Notes under the pieces: model-generated
Database searches by the model: none
The model's input: only the letters and a program-made list of their open reading frames with translations
What the model was told of the DNA's origin: nothing
Shown here: positions 19,531 to 27,829 of the stretch, one piece after another
Numbering within the stretch: position 1 is the stretch's first letter
Layout: each line of letters opens with the position of its first letter
DNA from: Thiothrix subterranea
GTDB lineage: Bacteria > Pseudomonadota > Gammaproteobacteria > Thiotrichales > Thiotrichaceae
Direction of reading: 5' to 3'
DNA length: 64,000 nt
Assembly (NCBI RefSeq): GCF_030930995.1
Contig: NZ_CP133217.1
Location: 868,001-932,000 of the forward strand
Translations under genes and position numbers: made by a program

Positions 19531-20469
19531 CTACGCGATAATAGCCGCTTTGATCTCGCTCGGCAGTTTCATACGTTTTATGTGTTGGAACAGCGCTTCG
19601 GCTTCGGGGTATTGGCGGCGCAAATAGGTGAACCATTGCTTGATGAAACTCGCGGCGTATTGCGGGGCGCGGGCTTCTAATTCGGTAGAATAGCGCACCA
19701 CCAGGGGCAGCACTTGCGCCCATGACAGCGGCGTATACGCTTCACCGGCTAATCGCGCACGAATCGCCAGTGCCAAATCGGGGAAACTTAATGCGCCACG
19801 CCCTAGCATTAAATCCGCACAGCCGCTGTCGGTTTGGGCTTGAATGGCATCCGCCACTGACCAGATTTCACCGTTGGCAATCACCGGCAGGTGCAAATGC
19901 GGTTTGACCGTGCCGATTTCTGCCCAATACGCGGGGGGCAAATAACCGTGTTGCTTGGTACGGGCGTGGATGCACAATTCGGTTGCGCCCGCTGCTTGGA
20001 CGCCGTGCGTAATGTCTGCCAGCAAGCTGCTGTCTTTGAAGCCGAGGCGGATTTTAGCTGTGACCGGGATTTGCGGGCTGACCGCCGCCCGCACCGCTTG
20101 CACAATGTCATGCACGCGCTGCGGTTCGCGCAATAACACTGAACCGCCATCGCTTTTGTTCACGGTTTTGGAGGGGCAACCAAAATTGATGTCGATGCCG
20201 GGTGCGCCCAAACGCTCCAGCACCTGCGCATTCAACGCCATGTACAGCGGATCACCGCCGAGGAGTTGCACATACACCGGCGTTCCGGCGGGCGTTTTGC
20301 CGCCCGTGTGCAATTCGGGGCAGGCGCGGTAAAACACCCGCGTGGGCAATTGCCGATCGACCACCCGCACAAACTCGGTCACGCAACGGTCGTAACCGCC
20401 GACACGGGTAAGCAAGTCGCGCATGGTGTGATCCATCACGCCCTCCATTGGGGCGAGGATTAGGCGCAC
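19531..20469 (-). CDS. dusC: tRNA-dihydrouridine(16) synthase
   Basis: Flavin-dependent reductase making dihydrouridine in tRNA. The N-terminal LAPMEGVMDHTMRDLL, FGCPSKTVNKSDGG with the catalytic Cys, VTAKIRLG and CIHARTK are typical, and the opening LAPMEGV with 312 residues fits DusC best. It lies between the putative cobalamin transporter (4-base gap) and cobO, so it appears to be co-transcribed with the B12 genes, though its function is unrelated. Confidence 0.92.
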   Translation of the reverse strand: MRLILAPMEGVMDHTMRDLLTRVGGYDRCVTEFVRVVDRQLPTRVFYRACPELHTGGKTPAGTPVYVQLLGGDPLYMALNAQVLERLGAPGIDINFGCPSKTVNKSDGGSVLLREPQRVHDIVQAVRAAVSPQIPVTAKIRLGFKDSSLLADITHGVQAAGATELCIHARTKQHGYLPPAYWAEIGTVKPHLHLPVIANGEIWSVADAIQAQTDSGCADLMLGRGALSFPDLALAIRARLAGEAYTPLSWAQVLPLVVRYSTELEARAPQYAASFIKQWFTYLRRQYPEAEALFQHIKRMKLPSEIKAAIIA

Positions 20470-20473
20470 GCGA

Positions 20474-21034
20474 TTATACCGTGGTTTTCACACCGGTCAC
20501 TTGCTTAACCGCGATATGCAGCAAGGCCGCAACCGTCAGGTACATGCTGGTCACATACAAACCGTGCGGTGCATACTTCACCAATTGCGCTACAAATCCG
20601 TTCACACTAATGTCGGTGGATGTACCGGAAAAGGCGTAAAAACTGCCATTGGAAATGATTTCCGTCAGCGCAAACCCGACCAAGACCGCCAGCATCAACT
20701 TGCTTAGGGATACCCAGTTTTCACCGTGATACTGCCCCGTAAACCAACGCCCGGCAGCAAACATCGCGCCATAAGCCGGAATCAGTGCAATATACGCTTG
20801 CGACACACAGAAATTGCTGACGCCAAGCTGACTCGTGGCAACGTAATCAATCGCTACCGCCATTGCCATGAATACCCCAAACGCCAATAGATTGCGCAGG
20901 TAAAAGCCAGCAAGGAAAAAGACCGCCCAAGACGCATCCAGCAAGTGATCGCTCACATGAGCGCGGGTGACAAGCATGACCAGCAGCAAAATACCGCCAG
21001 CCAGCCATTGATTTTTTGTAGAAAGTGCAAACAT
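20474..21034 (-). CDS. Six-helix membrane protein, probable BtuM-type cobalamin transporter
   Basis: A 186-residue integral membrane protein with about six hydrophobic segments and short loops. A single cysteine, C76, sits in SNFCVSQAY at the start of a helix. The size, topology and lone membrane-edge cysteine resemble BtuM, a solitary ECF S-component-like B12 transporter that uses one cysteine to bind and decyanate cobalamin. Location in the same transcription unit as cobO supports this. An AGGAG Shine-Dalgarno is well placed. Without alignment the call remains an inference. Confidence 0.5.
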   Translation of the reverse strand: MFALSTKNQWLAGGILLLVMLVTRAHVSDHLLDASWAVFFLAGFYLRNLLAFGVFMAMAVAIDYVATSQLGVSNFCVSQAYIALIPAYGAMFAAGRWFTGQYHGENWVSLSKLMLAVLVGFALTEIISNGSFYAFSGTSTDISVNGFVAQLVKYAPHGLYVTSMYLTVAALLHIAVKQVTGVKTTV

Positions 21035-21060
21035 CGTCGTAGCTCCTGATAGCCCTTATA

Positions 21061-21160
21061 CCCTTTAGGGACACCTCAATAAGAGGATGGGTTTAACGCC
21101 CATTAAAATGAGCGCACCTAAACAGCGTTGCAAACTACGGGATTAACCCAGCACTGTCAA
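21061..21160 (-). promoter_or_regulatory. Promoter and stem-loop leader of the BtuM-like gene
   Basis: On the minus strand TTGACA (21155-21160, overlapping the cpdA-like stop) and a weak TAGTTT (21132-21137) are 17 bases apart. The leader then holds three successive small stems: ATGGG/CCCAT (21087-21103), CCTC/GAGG (21074-21086) and CCC/GGG (21061-21070). No cobalamin riboswitch consensus was found. Confidence 0.35.
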
Positions 21161-21981
21161 ATCGAGTTTATGGCATCCGCATGAACCGCAAAGGGCAGGT
21201 AATACACTCGCGTTTCCACGCTACCATCGGCTAATAGCGCAATATCACGCCATGCCGGTTTGGTGTGGTCGAATTCGATATTTTTGCGCACGGGTTTCAT
21301 TTGTACGCAGGTGGCGGGCGTGCCGTGAACCGCGACAATGCGTCCATCGGCATATTCGTGCTTGCCATTGAATTCTTGGTGAATATGCCCGTTGAACACC
21401 ACTTTGACTTGCGGGAAATGCTCAATCAGATTCCAAAAGTAGGTTTTCTGTTGCAAGCCCATGACATCCATCCACTCGCTGTCTATCGGTACGGGGTGGT
21501 GGTGCATGAAAATAGCGGCGAAATGATTTTCAGGAAGTGTCATCAGTTGCTGCTCAAAACGCTCGAATTGCGCTTCGGTCAAGCGCCCGTCGGGTTTGCC
21601 GTCGGCATGAGTATCCAGCAATAATAAATGCCACAACCCTACCGTAACGTGTTCCGGCATGGTGACATTGCCGTTGAGATTTTCCTGCATCATTTGCGGA
21701 ATATCGTGATTACCGGGGATGGTGTAAACCGGTAATGGAAAAGTATTAAGCAAAGCATTGACGCGCTGATAAGTGGCGGGAATTTCTTCCTGTGCCAAGT
21801 CACCCGTCAATAACAAGGCACTATAGCCTTGTGCCTCAGCGCTTAAATGTGCCAGCATTGCGCGTAACGACAAGTTGGGATAAATGGGCATGTCTGTCCA
21901 CGTCAAACGGCTGTCATCACTGGCGTAGCAGTGACTGTCTGTCACTTGAAATAGACGCACGGCATCAGGTGTTTTATTCAT
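21157..21981 (-). CDS. cpdA: Metallophosphoesterase, CpdA-like cyclic-nucleotide phosphodiesterase
   Basis: A 274-residue class III phosphodiesterase. All metal-ligand motifs are visible: D15-x-H17, GD61, GNHD (90-93), the HHH run at 160-162 and GHIH (198-201). The arrangement matches E. coli CpdA, which hydrolyses cAMP, but related enzymes act on other phosphodiesters, so the substrate is not certain. It is cytoplasmic with no signal peptide. It lies upstream of the cobalamin-linked genes with a separate likely promoter for those. Confidence 0.8.
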   Translation of the reverse strand: MNKTPDAVRLFQVTDSHCYASDDSRLTWTDMPIYPNLSLRAMLAHLSAEAQGYSALLLTGDLAQEEIPATYQRVNALLNTFPLPVYTIPGNHDIPQMMQENLNGNVTMPEHVTVGLWHLLLLDTHADGKPDGRLTEAQFERFEQQLMTLPENHFAAIFMHHHPVPIDSEWMDVMGLQQKTYFWNLIEHFPQVKVVFNGHIHQEFNGKHEYADGRIVAVHGTPATCVQMKPVRKNIEFDHTKPAWRDIALLADGSVETRVYYLPFAVHADAINSI

Positions 21982-22156
21982 CTTTATAGCCCCTCACGAG
22001 CCTGTTTCTTAGCATAACTGACCACATAACAACATCTTATAATTATTTTCAATGCGTTGGCTAGTTTCTTTTTTGGGTAACAATATTCGCTAATCGCGAT
22101 CGTTAACACTAGCCACATCCTATTCATTACATTCATTATATTGTACTTTACTGCAA
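21982..22156. other. AT-rich divergent spacer between cpdA-like and tatD-like genes
   Basis: A 175-base AT-rich gap between divergent genes. On the + strand TACTTT (22144-22149) ends 7 bases before the tatD-like ATG and no Shine-Dalgarno is visible, a weak hint of a leaderless transcript. No terminator or known RNA was recognised. Confidence 0.3.
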
Positions 22157-22942
22157 ATGAGACTAATCGACACACACTGCCACTTTGATGAGCCTGATTT
22201 TGCCGACGACCGGTCATTATTAGTAGATAAAATGAGCACGCTCGGCGTTAGCGACCTTATTTTTCCAGCCGTTAGCGCCAACCATTGGCCACGATTGCGT
22301 GATATTTGCGCTATGTCGCCGCGTTTTCATGCAACCTATGGGTTACACCCTGTGTACCTTGCCGAGCATACCCCCGCTGACAGTGTGTCATTGCGCCACT
22401 GGCTGGAGCAGGAACAACCCGTCGCGATTGGCGAATGTGGGTTGGATTTTTACCTGCCTGAGCTGGACGTAGTGCAACAAGAATCCCTATTTATCGCCCA
22501 CTTAATATTAGCCCGCGAATTCGAGCTGCCCCTCATTATCCATGCTCGTCGCTCGCTTGACTGTGTTCTCAAACACATTCGACGCTTTTCTAATAAAAAA
22601 AATTTAGGTGGGGTCATTCACAGTTTTGCAGGCAGTCAACAGCAAGCGGATACGCTCATCAAATTAGGGTTTTATTTGGGGGTGGGCGGCACAGTGACGT
22701 ATCCTCGCGCTCAGCGGCTGCGGCAGGTACTTGCGAATGTGCCGTTGGAAAGGCTCTTGCTAGAAACGGATGCGCCCGATCAGCCTGACAGTGCTTGGCG
22801 TGGCAAACGCAATGACCCCACCCGTTTGCCGGTGATTGCGGCAAGTTTGGCGGAATTGCGGGGCGAGAGCCTTGAGCACATTGCTGAAGTGACCACCGCG
22901 AATGCGTTACACTTGTTCAAACTGCAACACGAGATTTTATGA
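22157..22942 (+). CDS. TatD-family metal-dependent hydrolase
   Basis: A 261-residue amidohydrolase-fold nuclease of the TatD/YjjV group. Metal-binding DTHCHFD (H7, H9), GECGLDF, LIIHARRSLD, GVIHSFAGS and LLLETDAPD are all present. Family members are 3'-5' DNA/RNA exonucleases or D-aminoacyl-tRNA deacylase-like enzymes in the cytoplasm; which applies here is unclear. The last codon overlaps the next gene (ATGA). Confidence 0.88.
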   Translation: MRLIDTHCHFDEPDFADDRSLLVDKMSTLGVSDLIFPAVSANHWPRLRDICAMSPRFHATYGLHPVYLAEHTPADSVSLRHWLEQEQPVAIGECGLDFYLPELDVVQQESLFIAHLILAREFELPLIIHARRSLDCVLKHIRRFSNKKNLGGVIHSFAGSQQQADTLIKLGFYLGVGGTVTYPRAQRLRQVLANVPLERLLLETDAPDQPDSAWRGKRNDPTRLPVIAASLAELRGESLEHIAEVTTANALHLFKLQHEIL

Positions 22943-23433
22943 AATACTTTTTTCCAGCCCTGATGGTATTCGTCATCCTTGCCGGGGTGAGTCTGACGCT
23001 GACGCCCTATATTGCGGAACAATTTTTTCCAGCATCCAAAACCACGTTGCGGGTCGCTGACCCCGAACGCGCCAAGCAAGCGCTTGCCGATTGGTTTGGC
23101 ACCACGCCTGCTAACGTGACCGACGTGCAAGCCAGCAACCAAAGCGCCGCGCAAGGCAGTACTTCATGGTTTATGTTTGGAACGGAACGCACGGGGGTTG
23201 AATATTTCATCCGTCAGAATAATCTGAAGCAACAAAACCTCAGCCCAGAAATCCTACAAAATACCTTCATGACACAGCAACCTCCAGCCCCTTGGTGGCA
23301 ACCGGCGGCATTAGAGCGTGAAACGTGTTTTATTGGCAGCGCTGAAGGCCGTGAAATTGGTTTGATTTACCATGCAGAGTTGAAAAAAGGCTTCCTGATT
23401 GTGCGTACTCACCAGAAACCTGCCAAGTTTTGA
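22939..23433 (+). CDS. Membrane-anchored hypothetical protein
   Basis: A 164-residue protein with one N-terminal hydrophobic helix (about residues 4-26) that would anchor or export the rest. The remainder is soluble, containing DWFGTTPANVTDV and a single Cys in RETCFIGS. No known family was recognised. It overlaps the tatD-like gene by 4 bases and converges on the next cluster with 1 base between stops. Confidence 0.55.
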   Translation: MKYFFPALMVFVILAGVSLTLTPYIAEQFFPASKTTLRVADPERAKQALADWFGTTPANVTDVQASNQSAAQGSTSWFMFGTERTGVEYFIRQNNLKQQNLSPEILQNTFMTQQPPAPWWQPAALERETCFIGSAEGREIGLIYHAELKKGFLIVRTHQKPAKF

Positions 23434-23434
23434 G

Positions 23435-24088
23435 TCAGCACAAGGCACGCGCGTTCTGTACCCAGCCTTCTGGTGGCTGGTAGCGTTCGGTGCCGATAAT
23501 GCGTTGAATATGCTGCATATCATCCGTGGTAAATTCAGCCACTTGGCGGTAGGTGACAATTCCTAACGCCTTTAAGTGGCTGGCTAATTGTTGGCTAATG
23601 CCTTGAATTCGGGTCAGATCGTCGTACCTGCCTGCCAGGGGTGGTGGCATATCGGTTATTGATGCGCAAAGTGATTCCGCTGTTAAGGGGGCAGTTTGTA
23701 TTGTTACCAATGCTTGTTGATGACGCTGCCATTCACGCCGTTCATCAGCCAAGATTTTTTCTTGCTGGTGGTATTGTTCCAGCAAGACTTGGTATTCCCG
23801 CCGGGTTTTTTCCAAGGTTTTCCTGAGTTCTAGGAATTCACCGTATTCGCTTTCCGCTGGTGGTGTGCCGATTTTGCGTAAGACTTTTTCCAATTGGCGA
23901 GTTTTACTGCGCAGATACGCATTGTCGGCGGTCGCATCCTGATAGTTGCGCCGCAAGCCCGCCAATTCGGTGAGGCACTGCGCTGATTCACGTGCATAGT
24001 GCCATTTTGCCACCCAACCGCCCACCCATACGCCGATCAACAGCGCAACGCTCAGCAATAGCACCATGTGGAGAGCGAGATAAAACAT
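23435..24088 (-). CDS. Membrane coiled-coil protein with C-terminal helix-hairpin-helix domain
   Basis: A 217-residue protein: one membrane helix at residues 1-28, a long coiled coil from about 35 to 130, then a C-terminal domain (about 150-205) containing DDLTRIQGISQQLASHLKA, the HhH-like fold seen at the end of many small membrane proteins. It is the last gene of the minus-strand GTPase cluster, 5 bases after the OmpA-like gene. Its N-terminus (MFYL, Leu/Ala-rich, G-W-x-G) and the following C-x(n)-LRR region resemble the protein at 31328, so the two may be paralogues. Confidence 0.6.
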   Translation of the reverse strand: MFYLALHMVLLLSVALLIGVWVGGWVAKWHYARESAQCLTELAGLRRNYQDATADNAYLRSKTRQLEKVLRKIGTPPAESEYGEFLELRKTLEKTRREYQVLLEQYHQQEKILADERREWQRHQQALVTIQTAPLTAESLCASITDMPPPLAGRYDDLTRIQGISQQLASHLKALGIVTYRQVAEFTTDDMQHIQRIIGTERYQPPEGWVQNARALC

Positions 24089-24093
24089 CTTGG

Positions 24094-24831
24094 CTATTGC
24101 TCCAACACAGTAATGTCAATCCGCCGATTGCGCGTCGACTCGGCAGTACTTTGCTCGACGATGGGGCGGGTAGAACCGTAGCCCTTGGCACGCACTTGTT
24201 TGGCTTCAATGCCTTGCGATAATAAGTAATTGCGGATCACTTCGGCACGCGCTTGACTGACCGTCAAATTGCCTAACGCGGTGCCTTCATGGTCGGTGTG
24301 CGCGGATACTTCAATGATCATGGCAGGCTGTTGGCGCAATTCCACCAGCACTTGCTCCAAGGCGGCGACGGCGTTGTTGTTTAATTCTGCTCTGGAATAC
24401 TTGAATTGAATCGCGCTTAAGTCGATTTTCTCGATAGGGTAACGCTTCGGCGGCGTATAAAAACCGGGCATGGGTAGGGGGGGAACCTCCACATTATCCA
24501 CTTGTGCGGAAGCCGTGCTGACAGGAATCAGACGGTTTTCAACGTGACGTACCCCATAAACACTGCTGACGATTTGCGCTAAGCGTTGCCCTTCGGTTTC
24601 ACCCGCAATGGTTCCGGTTAAAACACCGTCACGCCCATTAAAATGAACCAAATGCGTAGGCAGACCCGATTCCGCTAAGGCTTGGCGGGTACGTTGCAAT
24701 AAATCCGTTTCAATTGCGGGTTGCTGTACCAGTAAACTCAACAGGGTTAAGACCGTGACCGCTACTAACGCCAATAATGCAGCAAACGGCATGACTTGCT
24801 GTTTGCTCACGGTGAACGCAGAAAAAGCCAT
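24094..24831 (-). CDS. BON and OmpA domain envelope protein
   Basis: A 245-residue protein anchored by one N-terminal helix (about residues 12-35). A BON-like region follows (GLPTHLVHFNGRDGVLTGT, then VYGVRHVENRL), and an OmpA C-terminal peptidoglycan-binding domain occupies the last 110 residues (VSAHTDHEGTALGNLTVSQAR, then AKGYGSTRPI). It probably links the inner membrane to peptidoglycan. I chose the ATG at 24831 because GGGAG lies just upstream; an ATG at 24861 is less likely. It belongs to the GTPase cluster. Confidence 0.8.
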   Translation of the reverse strand: MAFSAFTVSKQQVMPFAALLALVAVTVLTLLSLLVQQPAIETDLLQRTRQALAESGLPTHLVHFNGRDGVLTGTIAGETEGQRLAQIVSSVYGVRHVENRLIPVSTASAQVDNVEVPPLPMPGFYTPPKRYPIEKIDLSAIQFKYSRAELNNNAVAALEQVLVELRQQPAMIIEVSAHTDHEGTALGNLTVSQARAEVIRNYLLSQGIEAKQVRAKGYGSTRPIVEQSTAESTRNRRIDITVLEQ

Positions 24832-24992
24832 TCGACACTCCCAATGTATTACTCGAACCATAGAATATAGACCAATGGTTGAGCCTTGAGAGTAGAAGCA
24901 TCGCGATATATTCGCCAGTGACAGCAGGACAGAGGGGGATAAGCGGCAGACTAGCAGGATAAGCTGCTAATTTATAAAGACTAGCGGTTTAA

Positions 24993-26087
24993 TCACGTAA
25001 TGAAAGATAAAATCTCACGGGCTTCTTGGCGTTGCTGTTCACCGCCTTCGACCAAGACATCTTGCAAAATATCAGCCGCTCCGACGGAATCCCGTAAATC
25101 CAAATACGCACGGGCAATGTCAAGCTTGAGCGCCGCATCCGGGTTTTCATCCACGGCTGGCATGACACTGACCGTCGCTGGCACATCAGCCATTACGGGT
25201 GTTGATACCTCCGGCTGCTTATCAGGGGCTGTCATTACCGGCATGGCGGGTTCGACTGCTACCGCACTAGCAACGGCGGCTGGCACGGTTTCACGTTTGC
25301 GCCGTAATAACCAAAGCAGCGGCAAGGTCAACAGTGCCAATAATCCCAGTAAGATCCACGGTAAATTGCCTGAACCCTTGGCCTTGGTTTCTGCAACCGC
25401 TGCGGCTGCACGAATCTGTTGCAGATCGTTCTGCAATACTTCGTTCTCACGCTGGGTTGTCGCCAGTTGTTCTTCCAAGGTGGTATTGGCAGCTTTGCTC
25501 GCGGCTAAGGCGGTTTCGGCCTCATCTAAGCGCTGTTGCAAGGTATTATCAACAGGAACTGGAACTGGAACTGGAACTGGAACAGGAGTAGGTGCGGCGC
25601 TGGCAGCGGGAGATTTACCGGTCGCTGCGTCATTCACCATTTCCTGTAAGGCTGTATTTTCCTCTTCAAGTATGGTGATGGTTTCTTTGAGTTCCGTGAC
25701 CTGTGCTGTTAACGCTTGCAGTTTTTCTTGAAGGGCTGGGTTGACACCAGCAGCCTCGGCAGGTTTAGGCGCGGGCGGTTTTAGGTCAGGGATGTCAGCA
25801 GGGTCGGGTAACTGAAGCGTTTTGCCTACGATCAGGCTGTTAACATTTTCACTGCGAAAAGCCTGCGGATTACGCTTGAGGATTTCCCGCATAATCGCTT
25901 GATGGTTCCCGTAATCGGGGTATTTTTCCGCGACGATTTTACCCAAGCTGTTGCCGGGCTGGATTTCCCAGGTACTATCCGCCGCGAAGACTGTGCCAGA
26001 CCAACACATGCCTGCCAGTGACACAGGCAGCAACACCTGCAACAAACGGGTGCGTACCAATGCGTGAAAATGGGTCAGTTTTTTCAT
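24993..26087 (-). CDS. FimV-like LysM protein
   Basis: A 364-residue protein with a signal peptide (cleavage near residue 35), a LysM/FimV N-terminal domain (about 38-92, EIQPGNSLGKIVAEKYPDY), a coiled coil (about 110-150), a Val-Pro repeat linker, a second coiled coil, one membrane helix (about 235-255) and a short C-terminal FimV-type motif (ALKLDIARAYLDL...ADILQDVL). FimV organises polar type IV pilus and secretion machinery at the peptidoglycan. This version is much shorter than Pseudomonas FimV (over 900). It lies next to the GTPase and Roadblock genes. Confidence 0.8.
   Translation of the reverse strand: MKKLTHFHALVRTRLLQVLLPVSLAGMCWSGTVFAADSTWEIQPGNSLGKIVAEKYPDYGNHQAIMREILKRNPQAFRSENVNSLIVGKTLQLPDPADIPDLKPPAPKPAEAAGVNPALQEKLQALTAQVTELKETITILEEENTALQEMVNDAATGKSPAASAAPTPVPVPVPVPVPVDNTLQQRLDEAETALAASKAANTTLEEQLATTQRENEVLQNDLQQIRAAAAVAETKAKGSGNLPWILLGLLALLTLPLLWLLRRKRETVPAAVASAVAVEPAMPVMTAPDKQPEVSTPVMADVPATVSVMPAVDENPDAALKLDIARAYLDLRDSVGAADILQDVLVEGGEQQRQEAREILSFIT
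25555..25584. repeat. Hexanucleotide tandem repeat (GGAACT)n in the FimV-like gene
   Basis: Four perfect copies of GGAACT (25555-25578) plus one imperfect copy encode a Val-Pro ladder on the minus strand. Six-base units keep the frame, so copy-number change would only lengthen or shorten the linker. Confidence 0.75.
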
Positions 26088-26089
26088 GG

Positions 26090-26839
26090 TTAGTTAACCA
26101 GTGTATCCATCAGGTCAATCATAAATTCGGTATCTTCCTGTTCCTGTATTTCCCAGCCTTGCAAACCCATGCTGGCTAGGACACCTTGGCCTTTAAGGTC
26201 AGTATTCATGGCGGGCAACAGGCGGCGTAACTGTTGATGCTGTTCCTGCAAACGCGGGCTTGCCAACAATACATGGCGAATCACGTGTATTTCGCTGCGA
26301 ATCAATTCACGCAACTGGCGCTGAATCATGCCGGAAAGTGTTTGAAATGCATCCCGCAGAAAAAATCCAACGTCTGCCTGACCTTGCAATAAGCGTTTAG
26401 CCACTAACACATAGGTATCCACCGTGTGCGTCTGGACATTTTGAGCCGACAAATCCGCAGGCTCTAACATAATCATCGCAATCAGGTTCACATCTGGGTC
26501 ATCGGTTGCTGCAATCCGAATACCGGGCGTTAAATCTTCAATACGTTGCACAGGCGAATCAACCGCCACCGCAATAATCGCCTCATCCGACTTGTGCAAC
26601 GGTGTCGCAATGGCCGTAAAGCCTTTTTCGCGTACCAACATTGCTGCATCAAAGGGGTTGGCGTAAATTAGGTCGATGCCATCGTTCTGAATCACTGCCC
26701 GTTGGCTGGCGAAATCATCAAACAAACTCACGTGGATCGGCACACCCAATTGGCGTTGCAACCACGTATTAAAAATATACCAACCGGCAATCTGAGCGGG
26801 TGGAAAGTCGGGGCTGACGGTCATGACATAAGGCTGCAT
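26090..26839 (-). CDS. PhnD-like binding protein without signal peptide
   Basis: A 249-residue protein with the fold of phosphate/phosphonate-binding proteins: VSPDFPPAQIAGWYIF, DLIYANPFDAAML, TPGIRIAATDDPD and LLQGQADVGFFLRDAF match PhnD-type blocks. There is no signal peptide, so it should be cytoplasmic and not a transport protein. In sensor kinases similar domains sense ligands, and here a regulatory role in the GTPase cluster is an inference. It starts 1 base after the PAS gene and ends 2 bases before the FimV-like gene. Confidence 0.7.
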   Translation of the reverse strand: MQPYVMTVSPDFPPAQIAGWYIFNTWLQRQLGVPIHVSLFDDFASQRAVIQNDGIDLIYANPFDAAMLVREKGFTAIATPLHKSDEAIIAVAVDSPVQRIEDLTPGIRIAATDDPDVNLIAMIMLEPADLSAQNVQTHTVDTYVLVAKRLLQGQADVGFFLRDAFQTLSGMIQRQLRELIRSEIHVIRHVLLASPRLQEQHQQLRRLLPAMNTDLKGQGVLASMGLQGWEIQEQEDTEFMIDLMDTLVN

Positions 26840-26840
26840 T

Positions 26841-27326
26841 TCAGACCTCCGCTTGCTTTAATTGAGCGTAATACGCAATGCAGGCATCAACTTGGGTACG
26901 CGAAGGCTTACGCCTTACCGAGGTACAACTGACTGCATTCCCCGCTCGCACATTGAGGATAATGGTGGCATACACCCAATAATAACGCCCATCTTTGCAT
27001 AAATTTTTAACATAGCCATGCCATTTTTCGCCTCGCGCTACGGTTTCCCATGCATCCTTAAAAATGGCTTTCGGCATATCAGGATGTCGCAAAATGTAAT
27101 GTGGCTGCCCAATCAACTCCGCTTCGGTATACCCAGACATTTCCACAAATGCCTGATTACAATGGGTAATAATGCCACGCAGATCCGTGCGCGAAACAAT
27201 CAGCTTACCTTCTGGAAAAGGCGTTTCCTCATCTTTAACCAAAACACAACGCGAATTGCCATCGTAATAGCATAGCCGATGTTCTGTATAAGGTTCCCTC
27301 ACGTCCTTGTTTGTCATATCTTCCAT
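26841..27326 (-). CDS. Single PAS-domain protein
   Basis: A 161-residue soluble protein consisting mainly of one PAS domain (about 40-140). LIVSRTDLRGIITHCNQAFVEMSGY, GQPHYILRHPDMP and WHGYVKNLCKDGRYYWVYA follow the Aer-type PAS pattern, which often binds FAD to sense redox or oxygen. No output domain is fused, so it must signal through a partner, most likely a neighbour in this operon. A GGAG Shine-Dalgarno supports the ATG at 27326. Confidence 0.82.
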   Translation of the reverse strand: MEDMTNKDVREPYTEHRLCYYDGNSRCVLVKDEETPFPEGKLIVSRTDLRGIITHCNQAFVEMSGYTEAELIGQPHYILRHPDMPKAIFKDAWETVARGEKWHGYVKNLCKDGRYYWVYATIILNVRAGNAVSCTSVRRKPSRTQVDACIAYYAQLKQAEV

Positions 27327-27428
27327 CGCATCACTCCGTGTTGGCTTCCCGCAGTCTGAGACGGCACTGTGATAGACCGCCTTGCATTGATTGAGACAAC
27401 TTTATTATTGTGACATTGAGCGTAGCTA

Positions 27429-27791
27429 CTAGATGATTTTGCCGATGTTTTCAGCGGCACGCTTCACATCCAGGAAAATCAAGCCAAGGCGGGCATTCGG
27501 TTTTGCCAATACCGTCACCACCGCTTCATTACCCGCGTGTGTCATCAGAATATAGCCTCTCGCACCTTTGATCAGCACTTGTTCCAATGCACCACGTGCT
27601 AATTCTTCCGCCGTCCGGTCGCCCAGTGACAACATGGCGGCACTCATCGCACCCACCCGGTCTTCATCCATACCACCAGGCAACATAGAAGCCATCATCA
27701 AGCCATCCGTCGACAAAACCGCAGACGCTTCGATGTCCGCAGACGAACCGTTCAGGTCACTAAGAATGGAGTTCAGCATTTCAGAGCGCAT
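27429..27791 (-). CDS. Roadblock/LC7-domain protein (MglB-like)
   Basis: A 120-residue Roadblock/LC7 protein. SADIEASAVLSTDGLMMASMLP and LEQVLIKGARGYILMTHAGNEAVVTVLA are characteristic. Such proteins dimerise and act as GTPase-activating or scaffolding partners of small Ras-like GTPases, as MglB does for MglA. A GTPase gene is encoded two genes upstream in the same operon. An AAGGAG Shine-Dalgarno precedes the ATG. Confidence 0.85.
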   Translation of the reverse strand: MRSEMLNSILSDLNGSSADIEASAVLSTDGLMMASMLPGGMDEDRVGAMSAAMLSLGDRTAEELARGALEQVLIKGARGYILMTHAGNEAVVTVLAKPNARLGLIFLDVKRAAENIGKII

Positions 27792-27829
27792 GTCGTTTTT
27801 TCTCCTTGGTTATCAATAGTTAATTCAAT

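Noticed and set aside
25000-25731. A + strand Ser-rich reading frame opposite the FimV-like gene
   Set aside because: Its composition reflects reversed Ala/Val codons of the real minus-strand gene, and it has no independent support.
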